The notes beneath the pieces are model-generated. The model saw only the letters and a program-made list of their open reading frames with translations. It had not been told where the DNA came from and did not search any database. From Streptomyces curacoi (lineage in GTDB: Bacteria; Actinomycetota; Actinomycetes; Streptomycetales; Streptomycetaceae): a DNA stretch of 64,000 nt. The first letter of the stretch is position 1; each line of letters starts with the position of its first letter. A program made the translations under genes and the position numbers. Where the stretch lies: the NCBI RefSeq assembly GCF_001513975.1, contig NZ_KQ947985.1:124001-188000 (forward strand), read 5' to 3'. This document shows positions 1-8,822 of the stretch, piece by piece.

Positions 1-1128
1 GCGCCCGTCGGTGACGACGACCTTCGCGCCGAAGCTGCGGAAGGACCCGAAGCCGTTGCTCACGGCGCTGTAGGCGCAGAGGAGGACGTAGCCCTGCTCG
101 TCGGGGCGCACGATACGGACCGTTTCGCAGCCCGGGACGCGGGCGTCGCCGTCGAGGTGGATGTACGGCGGCTTCTTCAGCGAGCCGAGGTTCTTGTAGT
201 AGACGACCTCGGCGCCGTCGCCCTTGTGCCGGGGGCCGGACTTCACGACGCTGCCGGGTGCCTTCTCGCCGCGTATCGCCTGGGAGGCCGGCACGAACAG
301 GGCGTAGAGGTCGAGGTCGGCGCCTCGTCTGCGGCGCTGGTCGCTGCCGCCGTCCCACTCCAGGGTCGCCGTGACCACCAGCTCGCGGTCCGCCTTGTCC
401 AGGCTCATCGAGACCTGGCTGCCCTTGTCGAGACTGATCGTGCCGAGCGGGGGCTTGCGCGGGCTCATGGGGGGTGGAGTGGGGGCCGCCGTCGTCTGTG
501 GCGGGACAGACCGGCCGGGCTGCTCCGGCCGCGCAGACTGCTTCGGCCCCTCGGGCACATCCATCACAGCCACCGCCTCCGTCACAGCCCCCACCTCCGC
601 CACCGTCTCCGCCTCCGCCACCTCTATGCCGAAGTCGGTGGCGAGTCCGGCCAGGCCGTCGGCGTAGCCCTGGCCGATGGCGCGCAGCTTCCAGGTCTCG
701 CCCCTGCGGTAGAGCTCCAGGAGGAGCACGGCGCGTTCGCCGCCGGTGAGGGCGGGCGGGCGGAAGTCGACGGGGGCGGCGCCGAGTTGGGCGGCGCGGA
801 CCAGTACGTCCTGCACGTCGCGGAAGGTGCGGCTCGCGTCGTCGGGATCGCAGCTGCCGACCAGGACGACCCGGTCCACGTCCGCGGGAAGCGCGGCCGG
901 GTTCATCTCGATGCGCTCGGGATCCGAGGTGTCGGCGGCGAGGTGCCGGACCGCGCCGGACTCGGCGGACGGCTGGTTGTAGAAGACCAGGTCGTCGTCG
1001 GACCTGACCTTGCCGTCCGCCGCCACCAACAGGGCGCTGAGGTCGACGGTGCCGCCCGCGGTGTGCAGTTCGGCGACGAGCGGCCCGGAGCCCACCACGA
1101 TGTTCCCGCCCTTGCTGAGCTCCGGCAT
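1..1128 (-). CDS. TerD-domain protein with two TerD-like modules, 3' end outside the window
   Basis: The reading frame is open from an ATG at 1128 to the left edge, so the C-terminus is missing. The visible 376 residues hold two TerD-like halves. The first covers about residues 5-195 and includes the stretches VDLSALLVAADGKV, DDLVFYNQ and LVGSCDPDDAS. The second begins near residue 260 with LGTISLDKGSQVSM and includes GADLDLYALF. They are joined by an Ala/Glu/Val- then Pro-rich linker of about 60 residues. TerD proteins are calcium-binding cytoplasmic proteins linked to tellurite and stress resistance, and Streptomyces carry many paralogues. A weak purine-rich stretch (GGGGTGGGG) precedes the start. 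The family is clear; the role is not. Confidence 0.85.
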   Translation of the reverse strand, partial: MPELSKGGNIVVGSGPLVAELHTAGGTVDLSALLVAADGKVRSDDDLVFYNQPSAESGAVRHLAADTSDPERIEMNPAALPADVDRVVLVGSCDPDDASRTFRDVQDVLVRAAQLGAAPVDFRPPALTGGERAVLLLELYRRGETWKLRAIGQGYADGLAGLATDFGIEVAEAETVAEVGAVTEAVAVMDVPEGPKQSARPEQPGRSVPPQTTAAPTPPPMSPRKPPLGTISLDKGSQVSMSLDKADRELVVTATLEWDGGSDQRRRRGADLDLYALFVPASQAIRGEKAPGSVVKSGPRHKGDGAEVVYYKNLGSLKKPPYIHLDGDARVPGCETVRIVRPDEQGYVLLCAYSAVSNGFGSFRSFGAKVVVTDGR

Positions 1129-1177
1129 GCCGCCCCACCCCTCGAAAACCCCCGACGATGTCCCACCACCCTGCCAC

Positions 1178-3178
1178 TCAGCGCGGCTCCCGCACCACCG
1201 CCGTCTCCCCAGCCGCAACGCTGACCGATCCCGGCAGCGCCTTGCCCGTCAGCAGTTCGGTGGCGTCCGGCGCGACCGCGACATGGGCGGGCCGGTCGGT
1301 GTGGTTGATCAGGAAGAGGTAGTCGGCGTCCGGACCGCGCCGCAGTACCGCCTCCACACCCTGTGGAGTACTCCGTACCGGCCGCACCCCCGCCTCCGTG
1401 CGGACGCGGTCCAGCAGACCGGCCAGCGTCGCCGGGTCCGGGAGCGTGGCCAGATACCAGGTCACGCCCGTGCCGTGGCGGTGGCGGGTCACCGCCGGTA
1501 TGCCGGCCAGCGGGCCGGTCGTGTACGCGGCGATCGACTCGGCGCCGCACAGGCGCACCCGCTCCGACCAGAGGGTCCCCGTACCGCCTCCGCTCAGGCC
1601 CACCGACTCCCCCGGCAGCAGCGGGAACAGCTCGTCCGTCCGGATGCCCAGCGCCTCCCGGAACGCGCCCGGGTAACCGCCCAGCCGGACATGGCAGTTC
1701 TCGTCGACGGCGCCGCTGTGGAAGCCGACGGCCAGGGTGCCGCCGCGCTCCGCGAAACCCCGCAGGTTCGCCGCGCCCTCGTCGTCGACCAGGTACACGC
1801 TGGGGGCGAGGACCAGACGGTAGGCGGACAGATCCGCGTCCGGGCGTACGAAGTCCACCGCGACGCCCGCGCGCCACAGCGGCTCGTACCAGGCGCGGAC
1901 CAGGTCCTGGAAGCGCAGCTCGGCGCTCGGCTGGGAGGGGAGTTCCATGGCCCAACGGGCGTTCCAGTCCCAGACGATGGCCACCTCGGCCGTACCGACG
2001 CTGCCCCGCACCTCCGCGAGCGCCCGCAGATCCGCGCCCAGTCGCACCACGTCACGCCAGATCTGGCTGTCGGTACCGGCGTGCGGGAGCATCGCCGAGT
2101 GCCACTGTTCGGCGCCCGCCTTCGCCGCCCGCCACTGGAAGTAGGCGATGCCGTCCGCGCCCCGGGCCACATGGGCCAGGGCGTTCCGCCGGAGCTCGCC
2201 GGGGCCCTTCGCCCTGTTCACCGGCTGCCAGTTCACGGCGCCCGTCGAGTGCTCCATCAGCAGCCAGGGGCCGCCCGCGAGGGAGCGGACCAGGTCGCCG
2301 CTGAGCGCGATGTCGATCTCCGACTCGGGGTCGGTCGACTGGAGGTAGTGGTCGTTGGAGACGATGTCCAGCTTCGGGGCCCAGCGCCAGTAGTCCAGCG
2401 CGTCGAAGTTGTGCATCACCATGAAGTTGGTGGTGGCGGGGGTCTGGGGGGCCGCCTCCAGCAGCACCCGGCGCTCCGCCTCGTACAGGGACAGCAGCTC
2501 GTCGCTGCAGAAGCGGCGCCAGTCCAGGCGGTGGGTGGGGTTCGGAACGGCGCCGGTGGCGCGGGGCGGGAGGATCTCGTCCCAGTCGTAGTACGACTGG
2601 CTCCAAAACCGCGTGCCCCACGCCTCGTTCAGCGTCGCCAGGTCGTCCCCGTACCTGGCCCGGAGCCACACCCGGAACGCCCTCGCGCTCTCGTCGCAGT
2701 AGCACTCCGCGTTGTGGCAGCCGTACTCGTTGTGGACGTGCCACATCACGACCGCCGGATGGTCCGCGTACCGGTCGGCCAGCGCCCGCGCCATCCGCAG
2801 GGCGGCCGCGCGGTAGGCGGGGCTGGACGGGCAGAACGTCTGGCGGCTGCCGTACGACAGTCTCCTGCCGTCCCTGTCCACGGGCAGCGCCTCGGGGTGG
2901 GCGCGGAAGAACCACGCCGGGGGCGCCGCCGTCGGGGTCGCGAGGTCGGCGGCGATGCCGTGGGCGTGCAGCAGGTCGAGGACGCGGTCCAGCAGGGAGA
3001 AGTCGTACGCGCCCTCCTCGGGCTCCAGCAGCGCCCAGGAGAAGATGCCGACGCTGACCATGCTGACCCCGGCCTCGCGCATCAGGCGCATGTCCTCGGC
3101 CCAGACCTCCTCGGGCCACTGCTCGGGGTTGTAGTCGCCGCCGTAGGCGATGCCGGGGACCTTCAGTTCCCGCTTCAT
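1178..3178 (-). CDS. GH42 beta-galactosidase
   Basis: 666 residues, full length for glycoside hydrolase family 42. It opens with the family's GGDYNPEQWP motif. The predicted acid/base is E151 in HVHNEYG and the nucleophile E309 in WLLMEHSTGAVNWQ. Cysteines C116, C154, C159 and C161 sit where many GH42 enzymes bind structural zinc. A trimerisation-like domain and a C-terminal beta domain follow (about 400-666). There is no signal peptide, so it should act in the cytoplasm on imported beta-galactosides. The ATG overlaps the stop of the upstream alpha-galactosidase gene (ATGA, 3175-3178), which argues for translational coupling. The same frame stays open far upstream, but that stretch is antisense to nothing real and overlaps the GH36 gene, so the ATG at 3178 is preferred. 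Confidence 0.93.
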   Translation of the reverse strand: MKRELKVPGIAYGGDYNPEQWPEEVWAEDMRLMREAGVSMVSVGIFSWALLEPEEGAYDFSLLDRVLDLLHAHGIAADLATPTAAPPAWFFRAHPEALPVDRDGRRLSYGSRQTFCPSSPAYRAAALRMARALADRYADHPAVVMWHVHNEYGCHNAECYCDESARAFRVWLRARYGDDLATLNEAWGTRFWSQSYYDWDEILPPRATGAVPNPTHRLDWRRFCSDELLSLYEAERRVLLEAAPQTPATTNFMVMHNFDALDYWRWAPKLDIVSNDHYLQSTDPESEIDIALSGDLVRSLAGGPWLLMEHSTGAVNWQPVNRAKGPGELRRNALAHVARGADGIAYFQWRAAKAGAEQWHSAMLPHAGTDSQIWRDVVRLGADLRALAEVRGSVGTAEVAIVWDWNARWAMELPSQPSAELRFQDLVRAWYEPLWRAGVAVDFVRPDADLSAYRLVLAPSVYLVDDEGAANLRGFAERGGTLAVGFHSGAVDENCHVRLGGYPGAFREALGIRTDELFPLLPGESVGLSGGGTGTLWSERVRLCGAESIAAYTTGPLAGIPAVTRHRHGTGVTWYLATLPDPATLAGLLDRVRTEAGVRPVRSTPQGVEAVLRRGPDADYLFLINHTDRPAHVAVAPDATELLTGKALPGSVSVAAGETAVVREPR

Positions 3179-4494
3179 CGGGCGGCCCCCGACGACAGCA
3201 GGCGGCGTGTCGTCTCCACGCCCCACGCGTCCAGGGACAGCAGGCGGTCGCTGGACGCCATCAGACCGCCGGTCGCCTCGACATGCGCGGCCCACCGCTC
3301 GCGGGTCTCCACCGCCGGACGGGCCATCAGGCAGTCGGGGTCGTTGATCCAGAGGCGGCCGTGCTGCCACTGGCGGCCGGCGCCCGTGAACTCGGCCGGG
3401 TCCTGGCCGGGCTGGCTGTAGTCGTCGGCCTCGGGGCGGCGGTGCGGGGCCGTGTCGGGGCTGACCCGCATCGCGTCGAACAGGCCGAGGGACGCCAGCA
3501 GGGGCGCCCCGCAGCCCAGCAGGTAGGCGTCCGCGCCGATCGCCTCGCGGATCAGGGCGATGCCCGCCCGGTACGCCGTCAGCGCGTCCACATGGGCGTC
3601 GTGCCGTACGCCGTCCAGGGCGCCCGCGTACAGGAAGTCGACCTTGAAGTAGTCGTAGCCCTCGGCGCGCAGCGTCCGGAAGACCTCGGTCAGATACGCC
3701 GCCGCCTCCGGGTGCGTGGTGTCCAGGACGCGCAGGTCGTGGCCCCAGTTGCGGCCGGCGTGCGCGAAGCCGCCCGCGGGGTCGCGGACCAGCCAGTCGG
3801 GGTGCTCGGCGGCCAGGTCGCTCGCCGGGTCGACCAGGAAGGGGGCCGTCCAGATGCCGGCCCGGCGGCCCCGCGCGCGGATGGCGTCCGCGATGCCCGC
3901 GCGGGAGCGGAAGCGGCCGGAGAGGGTGAGCCAGTCGCCGAGCGCCTTCTGGTAGCCGTCGTCGATCTGGACGACGTCGATGGGCAGGTCGAGGGTGTCC
4001 ATCGCACGGAGGTTCTCGTGGATGTCGTCCTCGGTGACGGCGGTGAAGTACTCGTACCAGGAGCACCAGACGGTCGGTGCCGGGCGGGGGACCGGCAGCG
4101 CGAGGCTGTCGGCCCAGTCGCCCAGCACCGACTGGATGCTCGTACCCGTCCACTCCCGCACCGGGCCGTCGGCGCTCACGTCCGCCCGCCCGTCCCGTAC
4201 GGCCAGGCGGATCGACGGCACCTCGCGCGTCGGGTCGACGGCCGCCCACAGGCGGACCGGTGAGCCGTCGCCGGGGTCGAGCGCGAGCAGGCCCTCGCCC
4301 TGGAAGGTGCCCTCCGGGACGGTGACGCCCGGGCGGTAACAGACCGTCGCCCAGTTGTCGTCGGTCGGGCGGTAGGGCTTGTCGCCGAGGGCGTAGGCGC
4401 CGCTGGGGCTCCAGGACTGCCAGCCCTCCTCGTGGACGCGGGCACTGGCCTCGTCCACGGGCACGGAGGCGACGGGGGTGAAGGGGTGGTGCAC
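3175..4494 (-). CDS. GH36-like alpha-galactosidase (clan GH-D)
   Basis: 439 residues starting at GTG, shorter than classical GH36 enzymes (about 700), lacking much of the N-terminal beta-sandwich. The TIM-barrel signatures are present: WCSWYEYF near 143-150, the substrate-binding VVQIDDGYQ near 174-182, the predicted nucleophile D286 in YFKVDFLYAG and the predicted acid/base D347 in MRVSPDTA. It has no signal peptide. It lies between the ABC transporter genes and GH42 in the same direction and overlaps GH42 by four bases. The pairing of alpha- and beta-galactosidase suggests that the imported sugar is a mixed galacto-oligosaccharide or plant galactoside; that is inference. Confidence 0.88.
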   Translation of the reverse strand: MHHPFTPVASVPVDEASARVHEEGWQSWSPSGAYALGDKPYRPTDDNWATVCYRPGVTVPEGTFQGEGLLALDPGDGSPVRLWAAVDPTREVPSIRLAVRDGRADVSADGPVREWTGTSIQSVLGDWADSLALPVPRPAPTVWCSWYEYFTAVTEDDIHENLRAMDTLDLPIDVVQIDDGYQKALGDWLTLSGRFRSRAGIADAIRARGRRAGIWTAPFLVDPASDLAAEHPDWLVRDPAGGFAHAGRNWGHDLRVLDTTHPEAAAYLTEVFRTLRAEGYDYFKVDFLYAGALDGVRHDAHVDALTAYRAGIALIREAIGADAYLLGCGAPLLASLGLFDAMRVSPDTAPHRRPEADDYSQPGQDPAEFTGAGRQWQHGRLWINDPDCLMARPAVETRERWAAHVEATGGLMASSDRLLSLDAWGVETTRRLLSSGAAR

Positions 4495-4522
4495 GGTGGT
4501 TCTCTTTCGGACGGGGCCGAGG

Positions 4523-5407
4523 TCAGCCCTTGTTGGCGCCGAGCGTGAGGCCGCTGACGAACTGGCGCTGGAGCAGGAAGTACACGATCAGGACCGGGAC
4601 CGCGGTGATCAGGGCGCCGGCGGCGATCAGGTTGGGATCGGTGAAGTACTGCCCGGAGAGGTTGTTCAGCGCCGACGTGATCGGCATGTTCTCGCCGGTG
4701 GAGATGAGGACCAGGGCCCAGAAGAAGTCGTTGTAGATCCAGATGGAGAGCAGGGTCGCCAGGGCCGCCATCGCCGGTTTGCACAGCGGCAGGGTGATCT
4801 GCCAGTACAGCCGCCACACCGAGGCGCCGTCGACCAGGGCGGCCTCGGTCAGCTCGTGCGGGAGCATCTTCATGTAGTTGCTCAGCACGAAGGCGCAGAA
4901 GCCGGACTGGAACGCCACGTGGATGAGGACCAGGCCGAGCGCGGAGTCGTACAGCTTGCCGCTCATCGTGATGCCGGGCAGGTCGACGAGCAGGTACAGG
5001 CGGTACAGCGGGGTGATGATGACCTGCTGGGGGAGCAGGTTGCCGGCGGTGAAGACCAGGAGCAGGAACAGGTTGACGCGGAAGTCGAAGCGGCTGACGT
5101 AGAAGGCGACCATCGACGACAGGAACAGCGTCAGCAGCACGGCCGGCACCGCGATCAGCATGGTGTTGCCGAAGTAGTGCGTCATGTCCGACTGCGTGAA
5201 CGCGTTCGTGAAGTTCTCGAAGGTCAGCGTGTCGGGCCAGGAGACGTAGCCCTTCTCGGACGTCTCGGAGTACGGGCGCAGGGCCGCGTAGACGGCCCAG
5301 AGCAGCGGGGCGAGCCAGGCCAGCGCCATGGACGCGAGGAAGACGTGCAGCAGAATCCGGGCCGGGCGGACGGGGGTGCGCTTCTTGACTGCGAGGGCCG
5401 TGCTCAT
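4523..5407 (-). CDS. carbohydrate ABC transporter permease, MalG type
   Basis: 294 residues with six predicted membrane helices, the first at about 19-38. The cytoplasmic EAA loop that contacts the ATPase reads EAALVDGASVWRLYWQITLP. The protein ends in GANKG, typical of the MalG/CUT1 branch. It forms the membrane channel with the MalF-type partner encoded just upstream; the ATG overlaps that gene's stop by four bases (5404-5407). No ATPase gene is in the operon, which is usual in Streptomyces, where the shared MsiK ATPase powers many CUT1 sugar importers. Confidence 0.92.
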   Translation of the reverse strand: MSTALAVKKRTPVRPARILLHVFLASMALAWLAPLLWAVYAALRPYSETSEKGYVSWPDTLTFENFTNAFTQSDMTHYFGNTMLIAVPAVLLTLFLSSMVAFYVSRFDFRVNLFLLLVFTAGNLLPQQVIITPLYRLYLLVDLPGITMSGKLYDSALGLVLIHVAFQSGFCAFVLSNYMKMLPHELTEAALVDGASVWRLYWQITLPLCKPAMAALATLLSIWIYNDFFWALVLISTGENMPITSALNNLSGQYFTDPNLIAAGALITAVPVLIVYFLLQRQFVSGLTLGANKG

Positions 5408-6384
5408 GCGCGCCGCTCCTTCCGGAAGGTGGCCACCAGGTACGGGATGATCACGGCGAGGGAGATCAGCAGCAGGACGACGGCGATGGCGGAGCCGTAA
5501 CCGATGCGGCTGGACTCGCCGATGATGTTGTTGGTGACCAGGATCGACAGCAGCTCGGTGCCCTCGGCGCCCTTGTTGAAGACGAAGACCAGGTCGAAGG
5601 CGCGCAGGGCCTCGATGATGGTGACGACCAGGACGATGGTGTTGGTGGGGCGCAGGGTGGGGAAGATGACGTTCTTGAACGTCTGCCACTCGCCCGCCCC
5701 GTCCAGGGCGGACGCCTCCCGCAGCGCGGGGTCGACGCCCTTCAGGCCGGCCAGGTACAGGATCATCATGTAGCCGGTGTGGCGCCAGGAGGCGGCGATG
5801 AGGATCGCCCAGAGGTTGAGGTCGGGGTCGCCGATCCAGTCGATGTACTTGCCGGGCTCGTTGGCCCCGATGAGGCTGTTGATCAGGCCGGTGTCGGGGT
5901 TGTAGACGAGCTGCCAGACGAAGCCGATGACGGCCATCGACAGCACGACCGGCAGGAAGAACGCGGTCTGGTAGACGCGGCTGAAGCGGATCTTCTTGTC
6001 CAGCTGCACGGCCAGGAACAGGCCCAGCGGCGTCGGGATCAGGATCAGGACCACGAACCAGACGACGTTGTGCTCGACGGCCGGCCAGAACTGCGGGTTG
6101 TTGGTGAACAGTTCACGGAAGTTGTCCAGCCCGACCCACTTGATGGCGTCGAAGCCGATACCGTCCCAGGTGGTGAAGGCCAGCGCGATCGAGGCGAGGG
6201 CGGTGACCCAGACGAGGGCCACGTGCAGGATCGTCGGCAGCCCGGCCATCAGGCCGAGGGTGAGCCGGTCGCGGCGGGTCAGCAGGCGCCTGTGCCCCTG
6301 CGGGACCCGCTTGGTGTCCGATGCGGTGCCCGGAGGCGGCACGGCGGCCGCCTCCGGGGACTTCGTAGGGGTGTTGGTCGTCAT
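5404..6384 (-). CDS. carbohydrate ABC transporter permease, MalF type
   Basis: 326 residues with a polar N-terminus of about 45 residues and six to seven membrane helices. The EAA loop reads REASALDGAGEWQTFKNVIFP. It is the first permease after the binding protein, as is standard for CUT1 importers. The ATG at 6384 begins only five bases after the binding-protein stop, so its ribosome-binding site lies within the end of that gene. The downstream partner overlaps its stop codon. Confidence 0.92.
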   Translation of the reverse strand: MTTNTPTKSPEAAAVPPPGTASDTKRVPQGHRRLLTRRDRLTLGLMAGLPTILHVALVWVTALASIALAFTTWDGIGFDAIKWVGLDNFRELFTNNPQFWPAVEHNVVWFVVLILIPTPLGLFLAVQLDKKIRFSRVYQTAFFLPVVLSMAVIGFVWQLVYNPDTGLINSLIGANEPGKYIDWIGDPDLNLWAILIAASWRHTGYMMILYLAGLKGVDPALREASALDGAGEWQTFKNVIFPTLRPTNTIVLVVTIIEALRAFDLVFVFNKGAEGTELLSILVTNNIIGESSRIGYGSAIAVVLLLISLAVIIPYLVATFRKERRA

Positions 6385-6389
6385 CTGGA

Positions 6390-7703
6390 TCAGCCGGACG
6401 CGAAGATCGTCTTCTTCTGGCGCTCGATCGACGAGAGCAGGCTGTCGATCTGCTTGGGGTCGCGGATGAACTTCTGCAGCGCGGGCTGCATCACCGTGGA
6501 GGTGAAGTCCGGCCGGCTGTCGCGGTCCATGAACTGGGTCAGGGACTTGGCGCCGGAGATCATCTCGTACGCCTTCTTCTGCAGCGGGCTGTACGAGGAG
6601 GTGTCGGCCTTGGTGGAGGCCGCGACGACGTTCGGGTCGGACTTGAGGTAGCTCTCCTCGGCGGCCGGGGAGCCCAGGTACTGGAGCAGCTTGACGGCAC
6701 CGGCCTTGTTCTTCGGGGCCTTGGAGAGCATGAAGCCGTCGGTGGGCGCCTCCACGGTGTCCTGGCCGTAGGCCGGGTCGATCTCCGGGAAGGCGAAGAA
6801 GTCGAGGTCCTCGCGGTCGGCGGCGTTGGTGAACTGCTGGCCCACGAAGGTGCCCAGCAGATACATGCCGGCCTTCTTCGACGCCAGCGTCTGGGCGGCG
6901 TCCTGCCAGGTGCGGCCCACGGCGCCGTCCTGGTGGTAGGGCAGGATCTCGGCCCACAGGTCGAAGACCTTGCGCACCTTGGCGTCGGTCCAGGAGGCCT
7001 TGCCGGCCATCAGCTCGACGTGGAAGTCGTAGCCGTTGGTCCGGAAGTTGATCTGGTCGAAGGTGCCGAGCGCGGGCCAGGCGTCCTTGTCGCCGAAGGC
7101 GATCGGGACGAGCCCGTCCTTCTTCATCCGCTTGCACAGGGCGACGAAGTCGTCCCACGTGGTGGGAACTTCGTAGCCCTTCTCCTGGAAGACGCTCTTG
7201 CGGTAGAAGAGCGCCCACGGGTAGGTGTACAGCGGCACGAAGTAGTACTTGCCGTCCTCGCCCTTGCTGAGCTTGTGCATCGCGTCGGGGAAGTTGCCCC
7301 CGATGGTCTTCCACACGTCGTCGATCGGCGTGGCCAGTCCCTTGGCCGCGAAGAACTGCATGCGGTAGCCGGCGAACCAGTTGAACACGTCGTCCGGCGT
7401 GCCCTGCAGATACGAGTTGATCTGCTCCTGGAAGGTGTTGTGGTCCTTGGTGTTCACGTCGACCGTGAGCCCGGACTCCTTCTTGAACGCCGCGTAGATG
7501 TCGGCGAACGCCTTCTTCGGCACCGCGTCCGACGCGTTGGACCCGACCGTGACGGTCTTCGGGTCACTCGCCGTGCCGCTGCCGCCACAGGCACTGAGCA
7601 GCGGGACACCGGCGCCGAGAACCGCGGCGCCGCCGATGCCGCGCAGCAGGGTGCGGCGGCTGGCGGAGGGGAGGGAGAGGCCCGAGGGGGAGGTGTGGTG
7701 CAT
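6390..7703 (-). CDS. extracellular sugar-binding lipoprotein of the ABC importer
   Basis: 437 residues. The N-terminus has a twin-arginine-like stretch (SRRTLLRG), a hydrophobic segment and a lipobox LLSACGG, so the mature protein should be a lipid-anchored extracellular binding protein. The remainder fits family 1 (CUT1) solute-binding proteins: a TVDVNTKDHNTFQEQI-type lobe 1 and aromatic residues such as WFAGYRMQFF in the ligand cleft. It heads the galactoside operon and its promoter must lie in 7704-7939. I chose the ATG at 7703 because the signal sequence starts shortly after; the open frame continues upstream without sense. Confidence 0.92.
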   Translation of the reverse strand: MHHTSPSGLSLPSASRRTLLRGIGGAAVLGAGVPLLSACGGSGTASDPKTVTVGSNASDAVPKKAFADIYAAFKKESGLTVDVNTKDHNTFQEQINSYLQGTPDDVFNWFAGYRMQFFAAKGLATPIDDVWKTIGGNFPDAMHKLSKGEDGKYYFVPLYTYPWALFYRKSVFQEKGYEVPTTWDDFVALCKRMKKDGLVPIAFGDKDAWPALGTFDQINFRTNGYDFHVELMAGKASWTDAKVRKVFDLWAEILPYHQDGAVGRTWQDAAQTLASKKAGMYLLGTFVGQQFTNAADREDLDFFAFPEIDPAYGQDTVEAPTDGFMLSKAPKNKAGAVKLLQYLGSPAAEESYLKSDPNVVAASTKADTSSYSPLQKKAYEMISGAKSLTQFMDRDSRPDFTSTVMQPALQKFIRDPKQIDSLLSSIERQKKTIFASG

Positions 7704-7842
7704 CTGCGGCTCCTGAAGGCAGGGAACGGCCGGGGCGGTGACGTGATCTAGTCCCACGTAATCGACCAGAAACCAACTTGACCGAACACGGTGGCGCAAT
7801 AACAGCCGCATGTCAGGTCATGCGTCAAGAGATGTCGATCGC

Positions 7843-7855
7843 CGTTTCGGAAACG
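7843..7855. promoter_or_regulatory. candidate operator palindrome upstream of the galactoside operon
   Basis: CGTTTCGGAAACG is a perfect 6+1+6 palindrome, of the general GAAACG half-site kind used by LacI/ROK regulators. It lies 140 bp before the binding-protein gene and about 85 bp before the rightward gene at 7940, in the 236-bp divergent gap 7704-7939. No regulator gene lies beside the operon, so any binding protein is encoded elsewhere. A 13-bp palindrome could occur by chance. Confidence 0.35.
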
Positions 7856-7939
7856 TGACCGATATCTCGAACGGATGTGCAGAAGTTGAGATGATCGAAG
7901 TCGGGTACGGCGACGTGATCGCGCCGCTACCTTTCCGCC

Positions 7940-8791
7940 ATGACGACATCGAGTACGCCCGCACCCGTGCCCTCCGTGGCCCTGCGCGGCCGTTCCGGCG
8001 CGCTGTGGCTGGAGGACGGATCACTGGTGCTGGAGCAGGACGGGGTGCGAAGACGCATACCGCTGCCGGCCGTGCAGGAGGTCCGTACGACGGACGGCCC
8101 GCGCGGCGTGGCCGTGGTGCTGACGGCCCCCGAGGGGACGAGCCCCACGGTCTACCGCCTCGCCCACCGCAGAGCCTTGGAGGTGGCGGTCTTCAGCGCC
8201 ACCGTGAACGCCGCGCTGCCGGTGCGGGAGCACCGGGACGGGGCCGAGCTGGTCGTGGTGGAGCCGGCGGAGCCGGCCCGTACGGCGTTCTGGGCGTCCG
8301 GCGACTTCCAGCTGTGGGCCGTGATCGGGCTCGTGGGCACGGCCTGGCTGGCCGGCCTGGTGACCCTGGCCGCCCACGGCGACCTCATCGGCGTCCTCCT
8401 CTGGGTCCTCGGCACGAAGCCGCTGTTCATCGGCCTCCTCCTGTACGCCCTCTCCGCCATCGCGCTGTACGACCGCGCGATCCTGCGCCGCCGGGGCGTC
8501 ACCGTCCTCGCGACGTACTCGCACCTCGCGGGCAAGAAGCGGCTGTACGGGTTCACGGACCTGGACGGCGTGGTCCGCCACTGCGAGCCGGACAGCGCGG
8601 CCGAGCCGGTCGGCACCGACCCCAGGCGTGTGCAGGTCTCCTACGACCCGCGCAACCCGGACCGGGTCAAGGCCCGGCTCCCCTTGCGCACCTGGGTGCT
8701 GCGGACCCTCGGCGTGCTCGTCTTCGGCACGCTCTTCCTCTACGCCGGGCTCTACATGGTCCCGTACCAGCTGATCCAGGTGCTCTTCTGA
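7940..8791 (+). CDS. membrane protein, DUF3592-like
   Basis: 283 residues. The N-terminal 110 residues look like a cytoplasmic beta-rich (PH-like) domain (GALWLEDGSLVLEQDGVRRRIPL). Two to three membrane helices follow at about 118-185, then a soluble beta-rich segment (HLAGKKRLYGFTDLDG...VQVSYDPRNPDRVKA) resembling DUF3592, and a last helix at the C-terminus. The YDP.NP motif is a hallmark of that family. Function is unknown. It stands alone, divergent from the sugar operon and convergent with the copper protein. Confidence 0.75.
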   Translation: MTTSSTPAPVPSVALRGRSGALWLEDGSLVLEQDGVRRRIPLPAVQEVRTTDGPRGVAVVLTAPEGTSPTVYRLAHRRALEVAVFSATVNAALPVREHRDGAELVVVEPAEPARTAFWASGDFQLWAVIGLVGTAWLAGLVTLAAHGDLIGVLLWVLGTKPLFIGLLLYALSAIALYDRAILRRRGVTVLATYSHLAGKKRLYGFTDLDGVVRHCEPDSAAEPVGTDPRRVQVSYDPRNPDRVKARLPLRTWVLRTLGVLVFGTLFLYAGLYMVPYQLIQVLF

Positions 8792-8822
8792 CAGGCGATC
8801 GCCAATGCGCGAGGCCGGTCGC

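Noticed and set aside
1010..3421. 803-codon rightward open frame opposite GH42
   Set aside because: Antisense of a well-supported gene, composition dominated by Arg, Gly, Val and Gln from high-GC shadowing, no family motif.
1178..4249. A 1023-codon leftward open frame that includes the GH42 gene and 1 kb upstream of it
   Set aside because: The part upstream of 3178 overlaps the GH36 gene in another frame and has Arg/Gly/Pro-rich shadow composition; the true GH42 start is the ATG at 3178 that overlaps the GH36 stop.
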